DNA of 64,000 nucleotides from Idiomarina sp. (lineage in GTDB: Bacteria; Pseudomonadota; Gammaproteobacteria; Enterobacterales; Alteromonadaceae), in assembly GCA_020832105.1 (NCBI GenBank), contig JAFIFH010000029.1, forward strand, positions 1 to 64,000. The letters run 5' to 3'. Positions 50,091 through 58,384 of this stretch are shown piece by piece (the first letter of the stretch is position 1; every line of letters starts with the position of its first letter). A program made the translations under genes and the position numbers. The notes beneath the pieces were generated by a model. The model was given only the letters and a program-made list of their open reading frames with translations, searched no databases and was not told the origin of the DNA.

Positions 50091-53000
50091 TTGCCGCATC
50101 ACGCAAGCCTGCATATGCTTACTCGCATGCGAAAAATTTTGATTGTACTCAGTGTTTTAATCCTGTTGCTGGCCGCTGCTATCGGCGCGGCCTATAGCTA
50201 TGTGCAATATCAACTGAGTCAGTTACCAGTTGAGAACCTCAATTACCGGGTTGCAGCAGTGGGCTACAAACATATCCGCCTGGCCGAAGTTAGCTTTACT
50301 TATATTGAACCGGCACGGAATGTAGACGCGCTCAGCTCAGGTTTTCGAAGTGGCGAAGCCGCCCTTAAGGCCCCCGTGCGCCTCGACGATGTATTCGTTA
50401 CATGGCAGTGGCGCGGCTTCAGCCCCAACCTGCAAATTGTTGAGGTCGGCCATGTTGACTTTACCTTGTCCCACTGGCCTGCTGCTTTTCTCGAACATAG
50501 TGAAGATGCAGGCAGCGAGGGCCTGTCGCTACCTGATGACTGGCGCGTCACCGACGATCTCCCCCACCACTTTGAGATTAAAAGCTTTATTGTCGACCTG
50601 CCCTGCGCTGATCGCTGCTACTATTCTGGCAGACTTTCTTTTTCCAGCGACAATAAAGACCCGCTGCTTACCACCGATGAACCTCAGCGCACCCAGCTTA
50701 ACTTATCCTTGAGCCCGCATCAGAACTTCCATGAGATGGAGCAACTTAATATCTATGTGGATTATCGCGTCATTGATGACCTGCCCGAGTTAAATTTGAC
50801 TGTGCAAAGTCCCATGGCGCTGAATCTCAAATTAAGCCAACAATTGAGCAGAACTCGCCAACTCTCAGGTGAGCTGATGCTACAACTTGAACCTTCAGCG
50901 CACTGGATGTTTAGCGAAATCAACCAATGGCGGCCGCAATTCGAAGCCCAGAGCGAATCTGTATTGAGTTTTTTAAGTGACAGCCTGGAGGTTAATGTAT
51001 CGTATCACAGCAATTTACCAGACACCCCCATACAGCGCTGGGCTAATGAAATCGAGGTTGAGCTTACCGCTGACATCACCTTACAAGATCAATTGTTCGC
51101 TAACTTTACCGGCCAGCTCGAACGTGATGACTATATCGACCTAACGGGTAGCCTTGATGCCACTATATGGCCTGGCCTAAGGGCTAACTTGTCCCCTTTG
51201 CTCGCGCCTCGAGACCCAGCAGAGCAATCGGCATTTCAGGCCGATGCCCTTCTCGCTCAGCTGGAATCACCAGTAACCCTGCGCTCTAACTGGGCCTTAG
51301 CGTTTCCACCAGGCACTGAAATCAGTAGCTGGGTGGACCAGGCAGACGGTAGCCTTTCCTTTGAGTTTGCGAGTGATAACGAATTTGTCTTTGACCAGTT
51401 TGCGTTAATGGAGCTAGGCAGCCAGGCGGAGATCACGCTGGTTGCGGGCATGGTGGATAGAGTCGACCTGATAGTTGCCGGGGGATTAGATCTACTCACC
51501 TTTAATGAGCAACTGACGCCGCTGAGCATAGATCCAGACCGAGTGCATTGGTCAGTGCATATCGACACAGAACAGATGATTAACTGGGCTGACTTGCCGG
51601 TTCACGTGCAGGCGCAAAGCACTGGTAACTCCGACATCACTCTTGATGCACAGTTGCGCGCAAATATTCAAAGCTACATTGAGCAAACCAGTGATGACCC
51701 GCTTACGCAGCTTGCAATCCGCAGCCAGCGTGGGCACGTACTGTTGCGCCAGCCTGAACTACGCATGGATAGCATGCATGCCCACGACATTGAACTTGAG
51801 TTGCCATTTGCTATGCAATTTTCGTTGGTCGATGGCTTACACATAGAAGCCGCCGATACCGCGCACTTGCGCATGGCTCTGAGTATCCCCATGGATGAAC
51901 AAGTCATTCAAACGCCCCAGCTGGAGGTGACGCTGAACCAATGGCAGTGGCATATGCCAATGGCTGACATTGCAGACAGTCGGTTCAGTGCCGATATGGA
52001 TGTCAATGCGGCCAATGTACAAGCCCCCGCCGTATTACCCATTAACTGGCGCTGGTTTGGTCAGGTGTCCGCCGAGCCTCTGCGCGAACATCCCGGGCTG
52101 CAGGCAAACGGTCGGCTCACGAATAGCGCCGGTTTAGTGTTACGTCAACAACTAGCAGGATCGACACAACAGCTCACCCTTGATTGGCAACTGGCTGATA
52201 TTTTCTGGTTAGCAGGCAACCCCATAGCTGCAACCCTAGATGGGCTATGGCCTGAATTACTTACTCTGGAGCGCGGCCGTACCCGTGCTTCAGGGCAAAT
52301 TCAGCTGCCACTTAACAACGCGCCGCTGCTGATGAATGCCGACCTTGAGCTTCTCGATGTGGCTGGCATCTATGATACGGCCAGTTTCTCTGGGCTAAGG
52401 GCACAACTCAGTGGGCGCACCGACGGCAGCAGCTTTTCCGTGGCACTGGATGAGAGCTACCTGCAACGCCTGCAATATGGCATGACTCATGGGCCTGGTG
52501 AACTGCAGCTAAGTTATCAGGGGCAATGGGCGGCGCCATTGGACGGCCAACTGGAGGTGAAAGCTAACCGACTTAGCGTCCTTAATGGTATTGTTTCGCT
52601 CGTTCCGGCACATTATGACCTAAGCCAGCCTGAGCACATTTTTAACGTCGATATCTCGCAACTTGATATTGCACGGCTGCTGGCCGAGTACCCGGCTACC
52701 GATATTCAGGGGAGTGGTTTATTATCAGGGAGCATTCCGGTGCGCTATTCAGCACAGGGGATATTTGTCGACAACGGCCGCATTAGTGCGCTCCCGCCTG
52801 GTGGGCAACTCCAGTATCGCTCCGAGCGAGCGCGGCAAATGGCACAAAGTAATATGGCGATGGGGATTGTCATGGATGCGCTGGACGACTTTCATTATTC
52901 GGCACTCCAAGGCGATGTGACCTACCTCGAAGACGGCACCCTGCAACTGGGTTTGCTGGTAGAGGGGCGTAACCCAAGCCTTGAGCAAGGCCGGCCCGTG

Positions 53001-53126
53001 CGCCTGGAAATCACAGTACAGGAAGACTTACCCGCACTGCTTGCCAGTTTACAATTGACTAACCAACTGAATGAATTGATACAGGAGCGTGTTCAACAGC
53101 GCTTAATTCAGGGACTACGCAACTAA
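50091..53126 (+). CDS. ydbH: Intermembrane phospholipid transport protein YdbH (AsmA-like)
   Basis: 1011 residues: a signal anchor near the N-terminus (KILIVLSVLILLLAAAIGAA), then a long run of beta-strand-rich, DUF3971-type sequence ending in the conserved GNPS/RPVRLEITVQ and LTNQLNELIQERVQQRL region. E. coli YdbH, with TamB and YhdP, is one of three redundant inner-membrane-anchored bridges carrying phospholipid to the outer membrane; YnbE caps it on the outer-membrane side. The likely start is TTG at 50091 (AGGA 8 bases upstream); ATGs at 50115 and 50127 are alternatives. Confidence 0.88.
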   Translation: MPHHASLHMLTRMRKILIVLSVLILLLAAAIGAAYSYVQYQLSQLPVENLNYRVAAVGYKHIRLAEVSFTYIEPARNVDALSSGFRSGEAALKAPVRLDDVFVTWQWRGFSPNLQIVEVGHVDFTLSHWPAAFLEHSEDAGSEGLSLPDDWRVTDDLPHHFEIKSFIVDLPCADRCYYSGRLSFSSDNKDPLLTTDEPQRTQLNLSLSPHQNFHEMEQLNIYVDYRVIDDLPELNLTVQSPMALNLKLSQQLSRTRQLSGELMLQLEPSAHWMFSEINQWRPQFEAQSESVLSFLSDSLEVNVSYHSNLPDTPIQRWANEIEVELTADITLQDQLFANFTGQLERDDYIDLTGSLDATIWPGLRANLSPLLAPRDPAEQSAFQADALLAQLESPVTLRSNWALAFPPGTEISSWVDQADGSLSFEFASDNEFVFDQFALMELGSQAEITLVAGMVDRVDLIVAGGLDLLTFNEQLTPLSIDPDRVHWSVHIDTEQMINWADLPVHVQAQSTGNSDITLDAQLRANIQSYIEQTSDDPLTQLAIRSQRGHVLLRQPELRMDSMHAHDIELELPFAMQFSLVDGLHIEAADTAHLRMALSIPMDEQVIQTPQLEVTLNQWQWHMPMADIADSRFSADMDVNAANVQAPAVLPINWRWFGQVSAEPLREHPGLQANGRLTNSAGLVLRQQLAGSTQQLTLDWQLADIFWLAGNPIAATLDGLWPELLTLERGRTRASGQIQLPLNNAPLLMNADLELLDVAGIYDTASFSGLRAQLSGRTDGSSFSVALDESYLQRLQYGMTHGPGELQLSYQGQWAAPLDGQLEVKANRLSVLNGIVSLVPAHYDLSQPEHIFNVDISQLDIARLLAEYPATDIQGSGLLSGSIPVRYSAQGIFVDNGRISALPPGGQLQYRSERARQMAQSNMAMGIVMDALDDFHYSALQGDVTYLEDGTLQLGLLVEGRNPSLEQGRPVRLEITVQEDLPALLASLQLTNQLNELIQERVQQRLIQGLRN

Positions 53127-53171
53127 CTCGCGACCGCAGGGTCGTAGGACTATGGACAAAGGAGAGATAAC

Positions 53172-53375
53172 ATGAAAAAACGCGTATTGCTCACCTGCTG
53201 TGGGCTGCTTACGTTAAGCGCTGGAGCACTCAGTGGGTGCACCCCAACCGTTCAGGTCGCTGCACCTTCTGAACCTATTCACATTAACCTGAACGTGCGC
53301 ATCGAACATGAAATTTATATTCGTGTGGCACAAGAACTCGACGAAATTTTCAGTGAATCCAGTGGCCTGTTTTAA
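53172..53375 (+). CDS. ynbE: Outer-membrane lipoprotein YnbE
   Basis: 67-residue lipoprotein: signal with lipobox LSGC, then the YnbE core TVQVAAPSEPIHINLNVRIE and EIYIRVAQELDEIF. In E. coli YnbE joins YdbH through beta-strand stacking to complete the lipid bridge. AAAGGAG lies before the ATG; 45 bases after ydbH. Confidence 0.92.
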   Translation: MKKRVLLTCCGLLTLSAGALSGCTPTVQVAAPSEPIHINLNVRIEHEIYIRVAQELDEIFSESSGLF

Positions 53376-53387
53376 GGAGCTCGCATT

Positions 53388-53768
53388 ATGCAATTTATAA
53401 CCATGTTATCCCCCGCACGCTTATTATTCTTGTGCAGCCTGTTTTTCGCCTCTTTTGCTATTACCGGAACCGCCCATGCTAATGAGATGTCCTTACAGCA
53501 AGCAATGAGCGAACTCAGCGGCGCGAAAGCGCAGGGCCAGGTGGGTGAAAAAAGCAACGGCTACCTTGGCGTTGTGAATGACGCCGCACAGGCGCACATG
53601 ATCGTCAATCTGATTAACGACGCTCGCCGTTCAGAATACGCACGCATTGCTGAACAGAACAATATTGCGGTTGCAGATGTCGAGGCTATGGCAGGCAAGC
53701 GAGCCATCGAGCGCACGCCTGCAGGGCAGTATATTCAGCTTGATGGTGAGTGGGTCGTGAAACGCTAA
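53388..53768 (+). CDS. ydbL: Periplasmic protein YdbL (DUF1318)
   Basis: 126 residues with a signal peptide ending near TAHA, then the DUF1318 motifs AKAQGQVGEKSNGYLG and VNLINDARRSEYARIAEQNNI. In E. coli YdbL acts as a chaperone that keeps YnbE from over-assembling. Twelve bases after ynbE, completing ydbH-ynbE-ydbL. Confidence 0.92.
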   Translation: MQFITMLSPARLLFLCSLFFASFAITGTAHANEMSLQQAMSELSGAKAQGQVGEKSNGYLGVVNDAAQAHMIVNLINDARRSEYARIAEQNNIAVADVEAMAGKRAIERTPAGQYIQLDGEWVVKR

Positions 53769-53785
53769 CGACCTTCTATGTTTAG

Positions 53786-53807
53786 AGAGCGAGCCACGGC
53801 TCGCTCT
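53786..53807 (+). terminator. Hairpin after ydbL, weak terminator
   Basis: AGAGCGAGCC (53786-53795) and GGCTCGCTCT (53798-53807) form a strong stem, but only TGCTTTG follows, so termination would be partial or the hairpin protects the 3' end. Confidence 0.55.
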
Positions 53808-53944
53808 TGCTTTGCCCGCTCCCCTATTGCTGTCATGATCCCCGTAATGATCCCATCCACGCCTTTACACTGACTATTTTGAGCTATTCCTCAGGTAGAT
53901 ACGTAAATTGTTCATGAAGACGACAGATCTTTGCTGATGTTTTC

Positions 53945-53951
53945 CTATACT
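53945..53951 (+). promoter_or_regulatory. Sigma-S-like -10 element ahead of a small gene
   Basis: CTATACT preceded by TCC fits the extended -10 favoured by sigma-S, which has a C before the TATACT. No TTGACA-like -35 stands at 17 bases, which also fits sigma-S. About 60 bases upstream of the ATG at 54014. Confidence 0.35.
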
Positions 53952-54013
53952 TCATGAGTAACTAGAAGGTAGCTAAGTGACCTATCACAAGGGAAGCTGC
54001 TAAGGGGATAGCA

Positions 54014-54181
54014 ATGAAAACGATTAAACTAGCAAAAATGGAAAGACAGCCTCAACGCCCTAAGTGGCTCTCGTTGAGCAACATTACCTACGCGGGGTTA
54101 ACCATATTCGCGTTGGTACTTTTTATGCAGGACGCTCAGGCCTCAGCCTCCTTGTCGACGTTTTTGTTGAACCTGCAATAA
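54014..54181 (+). CDS. Small single-span membrane protein (55 residues)
   Basis: Open frame of 55 codons starting MKTIKLAKMERQPQRPKW: a basic N-terminus, one hydrophobic segment (ITYAGLTIFALVLFM, about 28-42) and a short tail ending FLLNLQ. AAGGGG lies 6 bases before the ATG. The last 39 bases overlap the 3' end of the convergent nuclease gene. The tidy charge pattern, ribosome site and -10 support a real gene; there is no family match I know. Confidence 0.55.
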   Translation: MKTIKLAKMERQPQRPKWLSLSNITYAGLTIFALVLFMQDAQASASLSTFLLNLQ

Positions 54182-56299
54182 AATATTCGCTGCCGCCTCC
54201 GCATCATCCAGTGCCCGGTGATGACGCTGTAAGTCAATGCCCAAGGCTGCACACAGCTTGCCCAACGAGTAGGATTTGTGCCCTGGAAAATACTGCCGAG
54301 CCAGCCTTACCGTACATTGCTTAGGTAGGCGCAAAGACCGTTCGCATCGTTCAAACTCACGCTTAATGAACCCATAGTCAAAATTCACATTATGAGCGAC
54401 AAAAATAGCCCCGCGCATAAAGGATTCGATCTCCGTGAGCAACTCACTAAATAATGGTGCGTCTTTTACCATCTCATTACTAATCCCGGTTAACTGCGTA
54501 ATACGTTGAGGAATATGACGTTGCGGGTTGACCAACGATTGCCAGCGCTCAACGATACTGCCCTCGCGCACTTTAACCATACCTACTTCAGTCACCCGAT
54601 GCCCGCTATGGTTTCCCCCTGTGGTTTCCACGTCGATCACCACATACTCCTGCTGCGGATTAAACTGCCATATGACGGACTGGACCTGCACCTGAATACC
54701 AACTCGGTTGAGCATTTGTATACTGATCAACTGATTACGGCGTAAACTATCGCCTGGTGCTTTAATCTCTTCGAAACGTAGGCCTTGCTCGTCAATCACC
54801 ATTAAATCAGGAAAACCGTCACTTAACCCATGGTAGTCCTGCGCCATGGCTCTGAGCACCTCGATCAGGGTATGTAGCGAGGTGTTGCTGGTTAACAACT
54901 TGAGGATTTCAAGCATCTTTGGATGCCAGCGAAACACCCCATTCCCCTTGCCATACTTTTCCGTGCTGACCCTAACCAGATACTGATACAGATCATTCTG
55001 ATCGCTGAAGCTGTCGAGCTTTGCCTCGATCTCTGTGGCTAACTGGGTATAGAACAGATTTGCCTTAAGCACCGGTGGCAGCCGGTCAAATTCATTGCAT
55101 AGTCCAGCCTTCGGATTTTCAAATAACTCGGTCCAAAATACCAAACCAAATAGCGCCCGCCACAATCGATTCTCGGTTTTAAAGGCTGCTAACCCCTGAC
55201 CTTGATAAAGCGCTTTAACGCCGGCCTCCACGCTACCCAGGTAAGCTTCATCCAGTGCCAGCGGTGCACCACTTTGACGCAACATGTCAGTCAGTATGCT
55301 GGTGCGCTTGCGGTGATATTTTCGCGCATAAAAATCCTCTGCAAAGACCAGCAGCGCCTCATTCGGTGGATCGTCGATAAGCTGTTCAAGTGCCTCACGA
55401 ACCTCTTCTACCTGGCCGCTAGCATATTGCTGGCGCAAACGCTTTTCTACTGCGCCGGGTGCTGCGGATTTTTGCAGATACGCTAACCCCAGAGATTCAT
55501 CATGTTCGGCTAAGCTACTACTGAGCACACGACGCCCGAGTTGCTCATAAAAGATATCTTTGGCATCGACTGCCTGCGGCCCCTTAACAAGCTCAGGGAC
55601 CTGCGCCGCCAGCGCAGACAGGCCGCTGTCAGGGGTGACTTTAAGTTGCGTATTGAAGTGCTCAAACAGGAAGCTACTTTGGGCTTCCTCGCGGGTTGCA
55701 AAGCGGGCCTGTGCCTGATGCTGCAATCGACGGGTACGCATGATGCCGAGATCACGCATAGACAACTGATTCAACCGCGCCTGGGTCGTGCCAAAATACA
55801 GGAATAAAAAATATTGCATCCGCTGTAGCTGCGCCTGCACCACATAATGCTGTTGTAACCAGCCCTCGGCTTCAGCGAATACCACATGATGACTCACATA
55901 GTCCTGCCATACCCCTTTGCGCGCAGATTTCACCGGTGGCGCTACGGAAGTGGCTGCAACCTCAGCGATACCCTGCAGTTCGGCTTTATTTAGCTGGGTT
56001 AGTACATATGGCCAATCGGCTCCCCTGGCATGGCGCACTAACCCTGCCGCAAAAAGCAATTGCAGGGCCTGTTCACTATCCTTAATTTCCTCATAATGCA
56101 GCGAGTCGCGGCGAACATAGGGCGACTGACGATTGAAAATCCGCACGAGAACGCACTGGGCGTCCTCAGGCAGGTGTTGAAAGCCCTCGATATAAGCACT
56201 ATCGTCCTGATCCAGCAGGTGGCTGCAGGTACCTTCGAGGTACGCAGTAAACTCTTTAAAATGATCAAGATAGTACTTAACCGGCAATGCTTTCATCAC
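54143..56299 (-). CDS. VRR-NUC nuclease fused to a DEDDh (DnaQ-like) 3'-5' exonuclease
   Basis: 718 residues with two nuclease domains. The first 490 residues are helical and FAN1-like. The VRR-NUC domain (about 480-543) has GFPDLM with Asp498 and EEIKAPGD with Glu511 and Lys513, the PD-(D/E)xK core of structure-specific FAN1 nucleases. Residues 552-710 are a DnaQ-type exonuclease: Exo I DVETT (Asp556, Glu558), Exo II HNVNFD (Asp641), Exo III HRALDDA (His694, Asp699). All catalytic residues are intact. It starts with GTG at 56299 (AGGA 7 bases upstream) or ATG at 56296, 15 bases after recD, so it is the last gene of recC-recB-recD. A combined flap/crosslink endonuclease and exonuclease is inferred. 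Confidence 0.88.
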   Translation of the reverse strand: MMKALPVKYYLDHFKEFTAYLEGTCSHLLDQDDSAYIEGFQHLPEDAQCVLVRIFNRQSPYVRRDSLHYEEIKDSEQALQLLFAAGLVRHARGADWPYVLTQLNKAELQGIAEVAATSVAPPVKSARKGVWQDYVSHHVVFAEAEGWLQQHYVVQAQLQRMQYFLFLYFGTTQARLNQLSMRDLGIMRTRRLQHQAQARFATREEAQSSFLFEHFNTQLKVTPDSGLSALAAQVPELVKGPQAVDAKDIFYEQLGRRVLSSSLAEHDESLGLAYLQKSAAPGAVEKRLRQQYASGQVEEVREALEQLIDDPPNEALLVFAEDFYARKYHRKRTSILTDMLRQSGAPLALDEAYLGSVEAGVKALYQGQGLAAFKTENRLWRALFGLVFWTELFENPKAGLCNEFDRLPPVLKANLFYTQLATEIEAKLDSFSDQNDLYQYLVRVSTEKYGKGNGVFRWHPKMLEILKLLTSNTSLHTLIEVLRAMAQDYHGLSDGFPDLMVIDEQGLRFEEIKAPGDSLRRNQLISIQMLNRVGIQVQVQSVIWQFNPQQEYVVIDVETTGGNHSGHRVTEVGMVKVREGSIVERWQSLVNPQRHIPQRITQLTGISNEMVKDAPLFSELLTEIESFMRGAIFVAHNVNFDYGFIKREFERCERSLRLPKQCTVRLARQYFPGHKSYSLGKLCAALGIDLQRHHRALDDAEAAANILLQVQQKRRQGG

Positions 56300-56314
56300 T
56301 ACGACACGTCCTGC

Positions 56315-58384
56315 TTATAAATTCAGATTTCCAGCCCTTGAGGTTTGCCGCGACACCGCCTGCTCTAACACCTGCCACCGCGGCACCACCATGGTTAATT
56401 GCTCTGCGGCACGGGTCACCCCGGTGTAAATCAATTCGCGGCACAAGACTGCATTGTCAGTGGAGGGCATGACCATCACCGTATGGGCAAATTCAGACCC
56501 CTGCGATTTGTGCACGGTCATCGCGAAAACCGTTTCGACCTGGCGTAAACGGCTTGGCAAAATCCAGCGCAGGCGGCCTTCACTATCCACAAACACCACC
56601 CGTTCACGACCGTCCCGCGGCCAGGTCAATACCATGCCTATGTCACCATTACGCAAGTTCAGGCTATAATCATTTTGAGTCACCATCACCGGTCTGCCCT
56701 CATACCACTGGGACGGCTTAGGCATGAAGGTTAACCAGCGCTCTACCTGATGGTTCAGCCCCTCAACTCCGAACACGCCATCGCGAATTGGAGAGAGTAA
56801 CTGAAAGCCCGCATAGGCTTTGAGTACGTCGCGGGCCCAATGTTCGATCTCAGTGTCCTGCGCGTCTGCTGCCGGGCGCCGGCTCTCAATTGTCTGCCAG
56901 TATGTTGCAAAGCCTTGCAGGCACACCAAGCGCAGTGATTCCAGCAATTGCTGTTCACGCGCGAGGGGGGTATCGTCATCCCTAAAGCCTGGGGTTAATA
57001 ATCGAATATCGGTAAATAAGCGCGCGTCATCCTGGGCTTTAAGTAATTCACTGATTCGCGGCAAGTCACCGGTATTTAACGCATGAGCCAGGTGGCCAAT
57101 GCCGCTACGACCATCAAAACGTCGGCTGACTCTGAGCATCACCACATGTTGCAAGTACTCTGGCCCCTCGCTATCAAATAGCTGCATGGGCAACCTGGCT
57201 TTACTGACTGACTGCAAATAATCAAAACTTTGTTGGCGATAGCGGCCCGCCTCAGCCCCTGCACACAACTGACCTAACACTGCACCGGCTTCTACCGAAG
57301 CCAGTTGGTCTTTGTCTCCCAATAAAACCAGCTGCGCATGCTTTGGCAGCGCTGCGAGAATAGCGTCCATCATCTCAATGTCCACCATACTGGCTTCATC
57401 GATCACCAGCACATCAAGACTCAACGGGTTACCCTGATGATAGCGAAAGGCGCGGGTGTGCTGTTGGGTACCCAGTAACTTATGCAAGGTCAGGCTGTCG
57501 CTGCTGATCGCATTAAATGTGTCCTGCCAGGCCGCAAACTGAGGCGCCACCCGCATCTCATCGAGGGCGTTTTGAATCGACTCCTTCAGTCTGGCTGCCG
57601 CTTTGCCTGTGGGGGCTGCTAAGCGGATCTTTAACGCCTGGCCGCCCTGCTGCATGGCCAAACGCTGCAGCATCGCAAGTAAGCGAACCACCGTATACGT
57701 CTTACCTGTGCCGGGCCCGCCGGTAATCACACTAAAGCGACTTCGCAAGGTATTGGCGCAGGCTAATTTTTGCCACGGCACCCGCTCTATGGCGGAGGTT
57801 GTTGCAGCGGTCGTTGGCGCCTCTAGCGGAAACAATTCGTTGAGCATGGTGTTCAATGTCGCACCAGGCACGGCTTCAAAGGCACCACTTTTCATGCGCC
57901 CGCGCAGCTGACTGGCAATGCGCTGCTCGTATAACCAGAAACGCCTTAGGTATAATGCGCCCTGCGCATAAACCAAAGGTTCACTGAGATCGTCACTCGA
58001 GGGGGCTGCACCGACCACAGCGACCGCAGGACTGGCTGCAAAAGCCTGCTGAATATCCGCTACCGTGACCTTTGCAAGACAGTCCGCTGGCGTTTGCGTC
58101 AGCGTCTCGGTTTGCGCAAACTGACGCGGCGACAAGCCAAGTAGCTCATGTGGGTCACTGAGCAAGGTATCAAGATGCAAACACACATGACCGCGCATCA
58201 CTTGATAAGACAATAATGCAGTCATCAGTGCGATCACTTCGCTGCTGTTGGTTTGTGCAGCATCACTAAGGGGTGCGGTGGTCACCATGCGGGCCAGAGC
58301 TACATCAAGTGCCCCCAACCAGCCTGATTGCTGCCACTGCTGCAGTTGTACCAGCATGGTCTCGTTATTCGCCAGCTCGCTCAT
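56315..58384 (-). CDS. recD: Exodeoxyribonuclease V alpha subunit RecD
   Basis: 5'-3' helicase subunit of RecBCD. Walker A GGPGTGKT at 222-229, Walker B DVLVIDEASMVD, LLGDKDQLASVEAG, and the C-terminal helicase motifs ITVHKSQGSEF-like (here AMTVHKSQGSEFAHTVMV) and LIYTGVTRAAEQL. 689 residues, longer than E. coli's 608. ATG overlaps the recB stop by one base. Confidence 0.96.
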   Translation of the reverse strand: MSELANNETMLVQLQQWQQSGWLGALDVALARMVTTAPLSDAAQTNSSEVIALMTALLSYQVMRGHVCLHLDTLLSDPHELLGLSPRQFAQTETLTQTPADCLAKVTVADIQQAFAASPAVAVVGAAPSSDDLSEPLVYAQGALYLRRFWLYEQRIASQLRGRMKSGAFEAVPGATLNTMLNELFPLEAPTTAATTSAIERVPWQKLACANTLRSRFSVITGGPGTGKTYTVVRLLAMLQRLAMQQGGQALKIRLAAPTGKAAARLKESIQNALDEMRVAPQFAAWQDTFNAISSDSLTLHKLLGTQQHTRAFRYHQGNPLSLDVLVIDEASMVDIEMMDAILAALPKHAQLVLLGDKDQLASVEAGAVLGQLCAGAEAGRYRQQSFDYLQSVSKARLPMQLFDSEGPEYLQHVVMLRVSRRFDGRSGIGHLAHALNTGDLPRISELLKAQDDARLFTDIRLLTPGFRDDDTPLAREQQLLESLRLVCLQGFATYWQTIESRRPAADAQDTEIEHWARDVLKAYAGFQLLSPIRDGVFGVEGLNHQVERWLTFMPKPSQWYEGRPVMVTQNDYSLNLRNGDIGMVLTWPRDGRERVVFVDSEGRLRWILPSRLRQVETVFAMTVHKSQGSEFAHTVMVMPSTDNAVLCRELIYTGVTRAAEQLTMVVPRWQVLEQAVSRQTSRAGNLNL

